This document shows, in pieces, positions 28,783-38,900 of a stretch of DNA of 64,000 bases (positions are counted from its first letter, which is position 1; the number at the start of each line of letters is the position of its first letter). The position numbers and the translations under genes were made by a program. Origin of the DNA: Sinorhizobium garamanticum (GTDB lineage Bacteria > Pseudomonadota > Alphaproteobacteria > Rhizobiales > Rhizobiaceae); NCBI RefSeq assembly GCF_029892065.1, contig NZ_CP120373.1, positions 1,361,501 through 1,425,500 on the forward strand, read 5' to 3'. The notes beneath the pieces are model-generated. The model saw nothing but the letters and a program-made list of their open reading frames with translations. It ran no database searches and had not been told where the DNA came from.

Positions 28783-30204
28783 TCAACCAAAACGCACGCT
28801 GCCGAGCTTTCCCGGCGATGTAAGTGTCTTCAGGCCGCCGGCCATCTCTTTCAGTTTCTCCGGCGTGTAGAAATCGTAGTAGCCCTGGTTGCGCCGGCCG
28901 ATCGCATGCTCGGCGCTGAAGCTGCCGCGATATTGCTCGACGGCCACCGCGAAGACCCAATCGCGCAACCGCTGTTCGAAGGTGGCGTCGGTCAACAGCG
29001 GGCTATCCTTTGCCACGACAAGGTTGAAATGCACGCCACCGTCGCCGACATGGCCGAAATCGCAAACGGTGACGTCCGGGAACTTCTCCGGCATCTCGGC
29101 CTTCATATGGTCGCAGAAGGCCATGATATCACCTCTGCGGAAGGAAAGATCGAAGGCGATCAACTTGCCGAGATGCTTCACGCCTTCGGGAAGCGCGTGG
29201 CGAAGCGCCCAGATCTCGTGCGGCGGACCGACGAAGGCGTCGGCGAGCGGCGCCTCTTCCGATTCCCAGATTTCGGCGAGCACGCTTTCGAGAACGGCGT
29301 CGAGCGACTGCTCGCCCTCGCGCGGCGCCCAAGTCCGGGAGATTTCGGCGAGGATCACGTAGTCTGGGACATTGCCGCCCTGGAAGGGATTCTTCAGCGA
29401 CGGCACATGAGCGAAGGTGGCGGCGATCGCGTTCTTCGACATGCCTTCGAAAGCCGAAAGGTAGGCGCCAAGCCGCTCTTCCATGGCGTTCAGCAGCGGC
29501 AGCACATGGGCGCCGCTTGCCGGGACCAGGAAAGCCGTCGCCGTCTGTTTCGGCACCCGCTCGAGATTGAGCACGCATTCGGTGACGATGCCGAAGGCGC
29601 CGGAGGTGCCGATGAAGATCTGTTTCCAGTCGACGCCGGTATTGTTCTTGCGCAGGTCGCAAGCGAGGTCGAGAACGGTGCCGTCCTCGTCGGCGAGCAC
29701 CACCTTCAAACCCAGCGTGTTGCGGCGCACGTCGCCGTATTTCAGAAAGCGCGAGCCGCCGGTGTTGGTGGCGACCATGCCGCCGAGCCTCGGATCGGCG
29801 CCGAGGTCGATCGGGAAGAACAGGTCGTGCTCCTCCAGCCGCCGGTTGAGCTCGGAGAGCCGAACGCCGGCATCGACGCGCACAGAGCGATTGTCAGTAT
29901 CGAGCGCAAACTGCCGGGTCAGCCGGTCGAGGCTGAGGAGGATTTCCTTGCCCGAGCCGTCCGGCGTCGAGCCCGAGACGAGACCGGTATTGCCGGATTG
30001 CGGGATGAGCGCGAGTCCGTTGCGGACGCAATAGGCGACCGCGGCCGAGACCTCCGCCGTTGTAGACGGGCGCAGCACGGCAGCAGCACGGCCCTGGTCA
30101 TAGCGCGCGCCGGTCTCATAGGCTTGCATGTCTTCCGGACGCGCGACGACGCCCTTGTCGCCAAGGATCTTCGTCAACGCTTCGATATGGTGCTCGTCAA
30201 TCAT
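28783..30204 (-). CDS. FAD-binding oxidase, D-2-hydroxyglutarate dehydrogenase-like
   Basis: A 473-residue flavoprotein of the FAD_binding_4 plus FAD-oxidase_C architecture. The N-terminal PP-loop region is LALIPQSGNTGLVSGSTPDG and the FAD site GADPRLGGMVATNTGG. The C-terminal domain carries HVGDGGVHFNLVV and ends GSFSAEHAIGRRNQGYYDF, matching D-2-hydroxyglutarate/D-lactate dehydrogenases. The start ATG 30204 lies 10 bases past the HglS stop. Since HglS yields D-2-hydroxyglutarate, this enzyme should oxidise it to 2-oxoglutarate, passing electrons to an electron carrier. Confidence 0.88.
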   Translation of the reverse strand: MIDEHHIEALTKILGDKGVVARPEDMQAYETGARYDQGRAAAVLRPSTTAEVSAAVAYCVRNGLALIPQSGNTGLVSGSTPDGSGKEILLSLDRLTRQFALDTDNRSVRVDAGVRLSELNRRLEEHDLFFPIDLGADPRLGGMVATNTGGSRFLKYGDVRRNTLGLKVVLADEDGTVLDLACDLRKNNTGVDWKQIFIGTSGAFGIVTECVLNLERVPKQTATAFLVPASGAHVLPLLNAMEERLGAYLSAFEGMSKNAIAATFAHVPSLKNPFQGGNVPDYVILAEISRTWAPREGEQSLDAVLESVLAEIWESEEAPLADAFVGPPHEIWALRHALPEGVKHLGKLIAFDLSFRRGDIMAFCDHMKAEMPEKFPDVTVCDFGHVGDGGVHFNLVVAKDSPLLTDATFEQRLRDWVFAVAVEQYRGSFSAEHAIGRRNQGYYDFYTPEKLKEMAGGLKTLTSPGKLGSVRFG

Positions 30205-30214
30205 CGTCGGCGTA

Positions 30215-31615
30215 TCATTCCGCTGCCATCGCCGCTGAGAGCGCCTGAAGGCAGCTTTCGATCGATGCCTGTTCGATACCGGCATAGTGATCGAACTCAT
30301 TGAGGACGGCGACACCCAGATCGGCCTCGAAGCGCTTCTGGTTCGGACTTGCAACGAACTCCTGCTGGGCGCCGTCGCCGAGGTTCGACTGGAAGATACC
30401 GGCGGCACTGACCGGAAGGAAGTCCTCGTAGACGATCGGATCGAACGCAACGAGGCCGTCGGCGATCAGCGTGTCGATGTCGCGGCGTCCGGCGAGCTTC
30501 GTCTGCCGGCCCTTGTTCGTCAGAGAATAGCTGAAATAGCCGAGTCCCGCCTCACGGATTTCCGCCCAACTGTCGGGGAAGGCCCCGAAGGCCTGGGCAA
30601 GCGCTGCTTCGTATTGCTTCGCGTTGGAGCCGTCGGCGGCAGGCCGCACGATCTTGCGCGATCCGTCGAGCAGCCGGTCGTAGAGGCTGCGTCCCTTCGG
30701 CGTCAGCGCGATGCCGCGCTGTTCGATCTCGCCGAAGCGGGCGGTGTGCGAGCCGGTCTTCCATGCGCCCTCGCCGTCGCGGAAGGAGACAGGTTCTTCC
30801 AAAGCCTTGAAGGACGTCTGGCGAAGGAGGATCGCGCATTTGCGCGTCGGCGGGCCTTCGACCACGGCCTTCGGGGCAATGCCGCATTCGGGCATCAGCG
30901 CCTGGACCTTGTCGATGTCGAGCGTGCGCGGCGTCAGATGGTTGATGTGCGGCCCCTTGAAGGAGACGACGTCGGCGATCAGCCGGTGCGCGTCGTGCAG
31001 GCGCTTGTACATATCGCCGCTGACGTTGGCCTTGTCGTGCCAGCGGAAGGTTTCGAGCACCTCGGCGACGAAACGTTCGGCATCGGCCTTGTCGAGCCCG
31101 CCGTCGCGCTCGGCCTTCTCGGTGAGCTCGATCGCGCCTGCCGTGAAGATCCGGCGCTCGCGCAGAATCGCTTCCGCCTCGGCGCGCAGGGCCTCGTCGG
31201 CGATGAGCTCGAGCCTCAGCAGCGAGGTGAAGACGCGGAAGGGATTGCGCTTCAATGCGGCATCGCCGACCGGCCGGAAAGCGGTCGAATGGACCGGCAC
31301 GCCGGCGGTCGAAAGGTCGTAATAGCCGACCGGATACATGCCCATGACGGCGAAGACCCGGCGCATCATCGAGAGTTCGGCCGGCGTGCCAAGGCGGATC
31401 GCCCCGTGGCGCTCCTCCGAGATGCGGTCGAGCGAGTCGGTCGCTTCCAGGCGGTCCCTCAACATCGTGTCCGCCGCCAGCGTTTCGGTGTTGACCTTCG
31501 CCACCAGTTTCATGAGCGTGCCATAGGCCGGCACCTCTTCGCGGTACATGACCGACATGGCGGCGGAGAAAGCCGAGCGGATCTCGTCGGCGGATACGAA
31601 ACTATTTTCTTTCAC
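30215..31615 (-). CDS. hglS: 2-oxoadipate dioxygenase/decarboxylase (HglS, DUF1338 family)
   Basis: A 466-residue iron-dependent enzyme of the former DUF1338 family that turns 2-oxoadipate into D-2-hydroxyglutarate and CO2 using O2. With the GTG start at 31615 (GAGGCGAG upstream) the sequence EERHGAIRLG has His70 and Arg74, and GPHINHLTPRT has His226. As I recall, these are the numbers of the metal and substrate residues of the Pseudomonas putida enzyme. A glutamate (E296 or E298 in FGEIEQRG) would be the third ligand. An ATG at 31654 gives 13 more residues but has a weaker ribosome-binding site. First gene of the operon, divergent from a LysR gene. Confidence 0.92.
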   Translation of the reverse strand: MKENSFVSADEIRSAFSAAMSVMYREEVPAYGTLMKLVAKVNTETLAADTMLRDRLEATDSLDRISEERHGAIRLGTPAELSMMRRVFAVMGMYPVGYYDLSTAGVPVHSTAFRPVGDAALKRNPFRVFTSLLRLELIADEALRAEAEAILRERRIFTAGAIELTEKAERDGGLDKADAERFVAEVLETFRWHDKANVSGDMYKRLHDAHRLIADVVSFKGPHINHLTPRTLDIDKVQALMPECGIAPKAVVEGPPTRKCAILLRQTSFKALEEPVSFRDGEGAWKTGSHTARFGEIEQRGIALTPKGRSLYDRLLDGSRKIVRPAADGSNAKQYEAALAQAFGAFPDSWAEIREAGLGYFSYSLTNKGRQTKLAGRRDIDTLIADGLVAFDPIVYEDFLPVSAAGIFQSNLGDGAQQEFVASPNQKRFEADLGVAVLNEFDHYAGIEQASIESCLQALSAAMAAE

Positions 31616-31728
31616 TGTGGCTCGCCTCGCGCTAAGGGTGACGGACAAGGTCATTCTTATTTCTGATCATATCCGAACGAAGCAGCGTTGGATCGCGCTG
31701 CTTCTGACTATGTTGATGCGAGGCTGGA

Positions 31729-32622
31729 ATGAAGTTAAGCCGACGACTGGTTCCTGACGTGACGACGCTGCAGGCCTTCGAATGCGCCGCGCGCCACGGC
31801 AGCTTCACTCAGGCCGCGGCCGAGCTCAACCTCACGCAAAGCGCCGTCAGCCGACAGATCAAGGACCTCGAAACCCAGCTCGGCGTCTTGCTCTTCGAAC
31901 GCGTGCGTCAGCGTGTCATCCTTTCCGACGCCGGGCAGAAGTTTTTGCCGGAAGTCCGGCGGCTGCTCAATCAGACCGAGGAATTGATGGTGCGTGCTAT
32001 GGCGTCGGCGCGCGCCGACTCGACGCTCTCCATCGCATCGCTGCCGACCTTCGGCAGCCGCTGGCTGGTGCCGCGCCTGCCCGATTTCCTGAAGCGTCAT
32101 CCAGGCACCGTTATCAATATTGCCTCGCGCTCGGCGCCGTTCGATTTCGACGAGCAGAATTTCGACCTGGCGATCCACTACGGCCAGCCGGTCTGGGCGC
32201 GCGCAACCTGCAGCTACCTCTGCAGCGAAGTCATCGTTCCGGCTGCCAGTCCATCACTCCTCACGGCCAATCCGGTCGAGGCGCCGGAGGATATCGGTGG
32301 CGGCCCACTCCTCCACCTCGCCACGCGCCCCAAGCTGTGGGCACATTGGTTCGAGACAAACGGGGTGGACGGACACGGCGCCTACCGCGGCAACCGGTTC
32401 GACCAGTTCTCGATGGTGATCGAAGCGGCAACCGCAGGTCTCGGTTTTGCCCTTTTGCCTCGCTATCTGATCGAGCAAGAACTCGCAGCAGGCACGCTGC
32501 GGATCGTTCTCGATCGACCGATGCAGACCGAAAACAGCTATTATCTCGCCATTCCGGAGGGCAAACGTGAAAACCCGATCAGCCTCGCCTTCAGGGAATG
32601 GATTGTCGAACAGGTTGGTTGA
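31729..32622 (+). CDS. LysR-family transcriptional regulator (GcvA-like)
   Basis: A 297-residue LysR protein. The helix-turn-helix lies in TLQAFECAARHGSFTQAAAE and LNLTQSAVSRQIKDLETQLG (about residues 12-52), and the effector domain begins LSIASLPTFGSRWLVPRLPD, as in the GcvA subgroup. It diverges from the hglS operon with 113 bases between the starts, the classical arrangement for control of the neighbouring operon. I infer that it responds to a lysine-pathway intermediate. Confidence 0.88.
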   Translation: MKLSRRLVPDVTTLQAFECAARHGSFTQAAAELNLTQSAVSRQIKDLETQLGVLLFERVRQRVILSDAGQKFLPEVRRLLNQTEELMVRAMASARADSTLSIASLPTFGSRWLVPRLPDFLKRHPGTVINIASRSAPFDFDEQNFDLAIHYGQPVWARATCSYLCSEVIVPAASPSLLTANPVEAPEDIGGGPLLHLATRPKLWAHWFETNGVDGHGAYRGNRFDQFSMVIEAATAGLGFALLPRYLIEQELAAGTLRIVLDRPMQTENSYYLAIPEGKRENPISLAFREWIVEQVG

Positions 32623-32981
32623 GTTCGACCCGACGCGGACCGCCTGAAGCGGGACCTTTTTCGGCGGCTTCGCGTTTCGTGCCGCCATGCCGCAACACGA
32701 CCAGGAAGGGGCTGACTTGACAGGAACGTTCATCGAACCGGCGGGAGTGCGCGCGGTGGTCCGCTTTCTCCAGTTCCGGGCTTGCCCAATTCGTCTGAAC
32801 CTGCGCTCGCAATCCTTGCAAGCTGCTGACACTGTGGCTAAAAAATGCCATTTTCATGCATCACGCGGCCGTGAAATCCAACGCGCCGTCGGCTTTGCGA
32901 TCTCCGATGCCCAAGTCCCAGGCGGCGGCCGCTTCCGGCGCCTTCCCGCCTTCGGGAGGATGAAGGCGGATGGGAGGACAC
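32623..32981. other. Upstream region of ndvB
   Basis: This 359-base gap has no credible gene; a 102-residue frame at 32687 lacks a ribosome-binding site and any recognisable motif. TTGCAA (32816-32821) and TAAAAA (32839-32844) are 17 bases apart and could be the ndvB promoter, which would leave a leader of about 130 bases. Confidence 0.35.
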
Positions 32982-35900
32982 ATGAACGTGTCTAGAAACG
33001 CTCCGACGCCGCTTGGACCATCAGGGCCGCAATCGGCCTGGCCGAACAACGAAAGCCGGGCCGATCAACCCCGGTTGGAATCAGAAACCGCAGCCATGCT
33101 CCTTCAGAACAAGCCGTCCCATTCACCGCGCGACCCCGAAGCGAAACAAATCGATTATAACGATTCGATTCGCTCGACCTATTTCTCGATCGACGACCTT
33201 CGGCAATGCGGTGAGAATCTCGCCCTGAAGGGCGCTTCGTCGCTGCCCGGTTTCTTTTCGTTCGATTTCCGCGCGCGGCATCGCGAAAACGAGAAGGAAA
33301 TCCTCCGTGTCTATCGCGCGACGGCGGCCGACGTCGAAGCCGGCGCCTCGATCACGCCCGCGGCCGAGTGGCTGCTCGACAATCACCATGTCGTCGAGGA
33401 GGCGATCCAGGAAGTCCGGCGCGATTTTCCGCGCAGGTTCTATCGCCAGTTGCCGACGCTTTCGGTATCGGGTGTCGTCATCCCGCGCACGATGGCGCTG
33501 GCCTGGCTCTATGTCGCCCACACCCACAGCATGGTTTCGCGGGAAAACGTCACCGCGATGGTCGAGGGTTTCCAGCAGCATGAAACCTTCAAGATCGGCG
33601 AGTTGTGGGCGTTGCCCTCGATTCTGCGTTTCGTGCTGATCGAAAACCTGCGCCGGATCGCCATCCGGGTCGAGCGCTCGCGCGGCATGCGGCAGAAAGC
33701 GAACGAGATCGCCGACCAGATCGTGCGCCTGAACGATCCCGAAAGGTGCCGGACGCTGCTCGCGGAATCGGAGTCGCTCTCCGCCGACAACACGTTCATC
33801 GCACAACTTCTCTATCGCATGCGCGACGGCTCCCAGACGTCGGGCGCGGTGATTGGCTGGATCGAGGAACGGCTCGAAAGGCGCGGCACAGACGTCGAGG
33901 AGGCGCTGGTCGCCGAGCAGAACCGCCTGGGGTCCGGCAACGCGACGATGAGCAACATCGTCCGCAGCCTACGCGAAATCGACGATACGGATTGGGCCGT
34001 CTGGTTCGAAAGCGTCAGCAAGATCGACGCGACGCTTCGCGAAGGCTCCGACTATGCCTCGCTCGATTTCGGCTCGCGCAACAAGTACCGCGACACGATC
34101 GAGAAACTGGCGCGCCGCTCCGGTCACAGCGAGCATGAAGTCACCCAGATCGCCATCGAGATGGTCGAGGAAGCAAGGGCGGCCGCGGCTGTCGAAGCGC
34201 CGTTGCAGGAGCCGAATGTCGGCTCCTTCCTGGTCGGCATGCAGTACAAGGAGCTGGAGAAGAGGATCGGCTATTCGCCGTCTCCGCTCCAGCACATCAT
34301 CCGCTTCGGCCGCAAGCTGGGCTGGTTCGCGATCGCCGGACCGAACATTCTCCTGACCATTCTCGCGATGGTCGCCGTCTACGCCTTCGTCAGCCCGATG
34401 GAAATTCCAAACGGCGCCAAGCTGATCATGCTGCTGCTTTTCGCGCTGCCGGCCTCGGAAGGCGCGATGGGGCTGTTCAACACGCTGGTCACGCTCGTCG
34501 TCAGACCGTCGCGGCTCGTCGGCTACGAGTTCCTCGACGGTATCCCGGCGGATGCCCGCACGCTTGTCGTCGTCCCCTGCCTGATCGCCAAGCGCGACCA
34601 TGTCGACGAGCTGGTGCGCAATCTGGAAGTCCACTATCTCGCCAACCCGCGCGGCGAAATCTATTTCGCCCTGCTCAGCGACTGGGCTGACAGCAAGTTC
34701 GAGGAAACGCCCACCGACATGGACGTTCTCGAATATGCGAAGCGCGAAATCGCCGAGCTCTCGGCGCGCTACGCCTATGACGGCAAGACGCGCTTCTTCT
34801 TGCTGCATCGCCGCCGGCTCTTCAACGAGGCCGAGGGCGTCTGGATGGGATGGGAGCGCAAGCGCGGCAAGCTCCACGAGCTTAACCTTCTGCTCCGCGG
34901 CGACCGCGACACCTCGTTCCTGCCGGGCGCCAACACGGTTCCGGACGGCGTCCAGTACGTGATGACGCTCGATTCCGACACCCGCCTGATGCGCGACGCG
35001 GTGACGAAGCTGGTCGGCAAGCTCTACCATCCGATCAACCGGCCGGTCGTGAACAAGAAGCAGGAAGTGCTTACCGGCTACAGCCTGCTGCAGCCGCGCG
35101 TGACGCCGTCGCTCACCACGGGCAGCGAGGCTTCCGCCTTCCAGCGCATCTTCTCGATCCACCGCGGCATCGATCCCTATGTCTTCACGGTCTCCGACGT
35201 CTATCAGGACATCGTCGGCGAAGGCAGCTTCACCGGCAAGGGCCTCTATCATGTCGATGCCTTCGAGGCGGCGCTGAAGAGCCGGATCGAAGAGAATGCC
35301 GTGCTCAGCCATGACCTGCTCGAAGGGTCCTATGCGCGTTGCGCGCTCGTCACCGATGTCGAGCTCGTCGAGGACTTCCCGACCCGCTACGAGGTGGAAA
35401 TGTCGCGCCAGCATCGCTGGGCGCGTGGTGACTGGCAGCTGCTGCCCTATATCTTCAATCCCTCGAACGGCCTGTCTATGCTCGGTCGCTGGAAGATGTA
35501 CGACAACCTGCGCCGGTCGCTCATCCCGGTCGCCTGGCTCGTCGCCTCGGTCATGGGCTGGTACTACATGGAGCCGACCGAGGCGCTCATCTGGCAGATC
35601 GTGCTGATCTTCAGCCTGTTCGTCGCACCGACGCTCTCGCTGATCAACGGGATCATGCCGCGGCGCAACGACATCGTCGCGCGGGCGCATCTGCATACGG
35701 TGCTCTCGGATATCCGCGCCGCCAACGCCCAGGTGGCGCTCCGCATCGTCTTCATCGCCCACAATGCCGCAATGATGGCGGATGCGATCGTTCGTTCAAT
35801 CTACCGCACCTTCGTCAGCCGCAAGCTGATGCTCGAGTGGCGGACCGCGGCGCAGGTTCAGAGCGCCGGCCACGGCTCGATCGGCGATTATTTCGGCGCG

Positions 35901-38900
35901 ATGTGGACGGCGCCGGCCCTGTCGGTCATTTCATTGGCGCTTGCCGCGGTGTCCGATACCGGACTGCCCTTCATCGGCATCCCCTTCGCGCTCATTTGGG
36001 CAGCTTCGCCCCTGGTTGCGTGGTTTGTCAGCCAGTCTGCCGAGACCGAGGACCAGCTGGTCGTGTCGGATGAAGCGATCGGCGAGATGCGCAAGATCGC
36101 CCGGCGCACCTGGCGCTACTTCGAAACTTTCGTGACCGCCGAGCAGAACTACCTGCCGCCGGACAATTTCCAAGAAACGCCGCAGCCGGTGCTGGCGGAG
36201 CGTACGTCGCCCACCAATATCGGCGTCTATCTCCTCTCGGTGATGTCCGCGCGCGATTTCGGCTGGATCGGTTTCGAAGACACGATCACGCGGCTGGAGC
36301 AGACGATCGCGACGATCGACCGTATGCCCAAATACCGCGGCCATCTCTTCAACTGGTACCGGACGCGATCGCTCGAAACGATGGAGCCGCGCTATGTCTC
36401 GTCGGTCGACAGCGGCAACCTCGCCGGCCACCTGATCGCGGTTTCGTCGATGTGCCGCGAATGGGCCGAGGCGCCCTCCGCCCATGTCCAGGGCAGTCTC
36501 GACGGCATCGGCGATGTCGCCGCCATCCTCTCGGAGGTGCTGAACGAACTGCCCGATGATCGCAAGACCGTGCGGCCGCTGCGCCGCCTGATCGAGGAGC
36601 GCATCACAGGCTTCCAGAATGCGCTTGCCGCGGTCAAGCGCGAGCATGAATTCGCATCGATCCGCGTGATCAACCTGGCAGTGCTTGCGCGCGACATGCA
36701 CAAGCTTGCCGCCAACCTCGATCACGAGGTACGCACTGCCCAGAGCGCCGAGGTGGAGAAATGGGCGGGTTCGCTCGTTTCCACCTGCGAGGCGCATATC
36801 GCCGACGGCGTCTTCGACCTCGGCGCGATCGAGGCACTGCGCAAGCGTCTCATGGTGCTCAAGGAGCGCGCACGCGATATCGCCTTCTCGATGGATTTCG
36901 GCTTCCTGTTCCGGCCGGAGCGGCGGTTGCTTTCCATCGGCTACCGCGTCAACGCCAACGAGCTCGACGAGGCTTGCTACGATCTGCTTGCCTCCGAAGC
37001 ACGGTTGACGAGCCTTTTTGCGATCGCCAAGGGCGATCTGCCGACGGAGCACTGGTACAAGCTCGGGCGCCCGATCGTACCGGTCGGCGCGCGCGGCGCG
37101 CTCGTCTCCTGGTCCGGTTCGATGTTCGAATATCTGATGCCGCCGCTGGTCATGCAGGAGCGGCAGGGCGGCATTCTGAACCAGACGAACAATCTGGTGG
37201 TGCAGGAGCAGGTCAATCACGGCCGGCGCCTCGGGACCCCGTGGGGCATTTCGGAAGCCGCCTTCAACGCGCGCGACCATGAGCTGACCTATCAGTACAC
37301 CAACTTCGGCGTGCCCACGCTCGGCCTGAAGCGCGGCCTCGGCCAGAATGCGGTGATCGCGCCCTACGCGTCGATCCTCGCCTGCATGTACGATCCGAAG
37401 TCTGCCCTCGCCAATCTGGCGCGGCTCAGGGAGGTTGGTGCTCTCGGCGCCTACGGCTTCCATGACGCCGTCGATTTCACGCCGACGCGTGTTCCCGAAG
37501 GGCAGAAATGCGCGGTGGTGCGCAACTACTATGCCCACCATCACGGCATGTCGGTCGCGGCGGTCGCGAACGTGGTGTTCAATGGGCGACTGCGCGAGTG
37601 GTTCCATGCCGATCCGGTGATCGAGGCGGCCGAACTGCTGCTGCAGGAGAAGGCACCGCGCGATATTCCGGTGATGAATGCCCGGCGCGAGCCGGAATCA
37701 CTCGGCAAGGGCCAGGCCGATCTCCTCAGACCGGAAGTCCGCGTCATCGAGGATCCGCTGACGCAGGACCGCGAAACGGTGTTCCTGTCGAACGGGCATT
37801 ATTCGATCATGCTGACCGCGACCGGCGCCGGCTATGCGCGCTGGAACGGCCAGTCGGTCACGAGGTGGAAGCCGGATCCGGTCGAAGACAGGACGGGTAC
37901 GTTCATCTTCCTGCGCGACACCGTCACCGGCGACTGGTGGTCCGCCACGGCCGAACCGCGCCGGGCGGCAGGCGAAAAGACCATGACCCGTTTCGGCGAC
38001 GACAAGGCGGAATTCGTCAAGACCGTCGGTGATCTCACAAGCGAAGTCGAATGCATCGTCGCGACCGAGCACGATGCGGAAGGCCGCCGGGTAATCCTGC
38101 TCAACACCGGCACGGAGGACCGCTTCATCGAAGTCACGTCCTATGCGGAGCCGGTGCTGGCGACGGACGATGCCGACAGCGCGCATCTCGCCTTCTCCAA
38201 GATGTTCGTGCGCACCGAGATCAGCCGGCAAGGCGATGTCATCCGTGTCTCGCGCAACAAGCGCGGCCCGGGCGATCCGGACATGGAAGTTGCGCATCTC
38301 ATTACCGACAATGCTGGCAGCGACCGCCACACCCAAGTGGAAACCGACCGTCGGCGCTTCCTGGGGCAGGGCCGCACGCTCGCGGAGGCGGCGGCTTTCG
38401 ATCCCGGCGTTACCCTTTCGGGAACGGGAGGCTTCACGCTCGATCCGATCATGTCGCTTCGTCGCGTCGTGCGCGTTCCGGCAGGCAAGAAGGTGAGCGT
38501 CATCTTCTGGACGATCGCCGCGCCGAACCGCGAGGCGGTCGACCGGGCGATCGATCGCTACCGGCACCCGGAAACCTTCAATCATGAACTGATCCATGCC
38601 TGGACGCGCAGCCAGGTGCAGATGCGCCATGTCGGGGTGACGTCGCAGGAGGCGGCAAGCTTCCAGATGCTTGGCCGCTACCTTGTCTATCCGGACATGC
38701 AACTTCGTGCCGATACGGCGACGGTCAAGTCGGGACTGGCCTCGCAGGCGGCGCTGTGGCCGCTGGCGATCTCCGGCGATTTTCCGATCTTCTGCCTGAG
38801 GATCAACGACGACGGCGATCTCGGCATCGCGCGCGAGGCGCTGCGTGCGCAGGAATATCTGAGGGCGCGTGGCATCACCGCGGATCTCGTCGTCATCAAC

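Noticed and set aside
32687..32995. 102-residue frame upstream of ndvB
   Set aside because: No ribosome-binding site and no domain pattern, and it overlaps the ndvB start.
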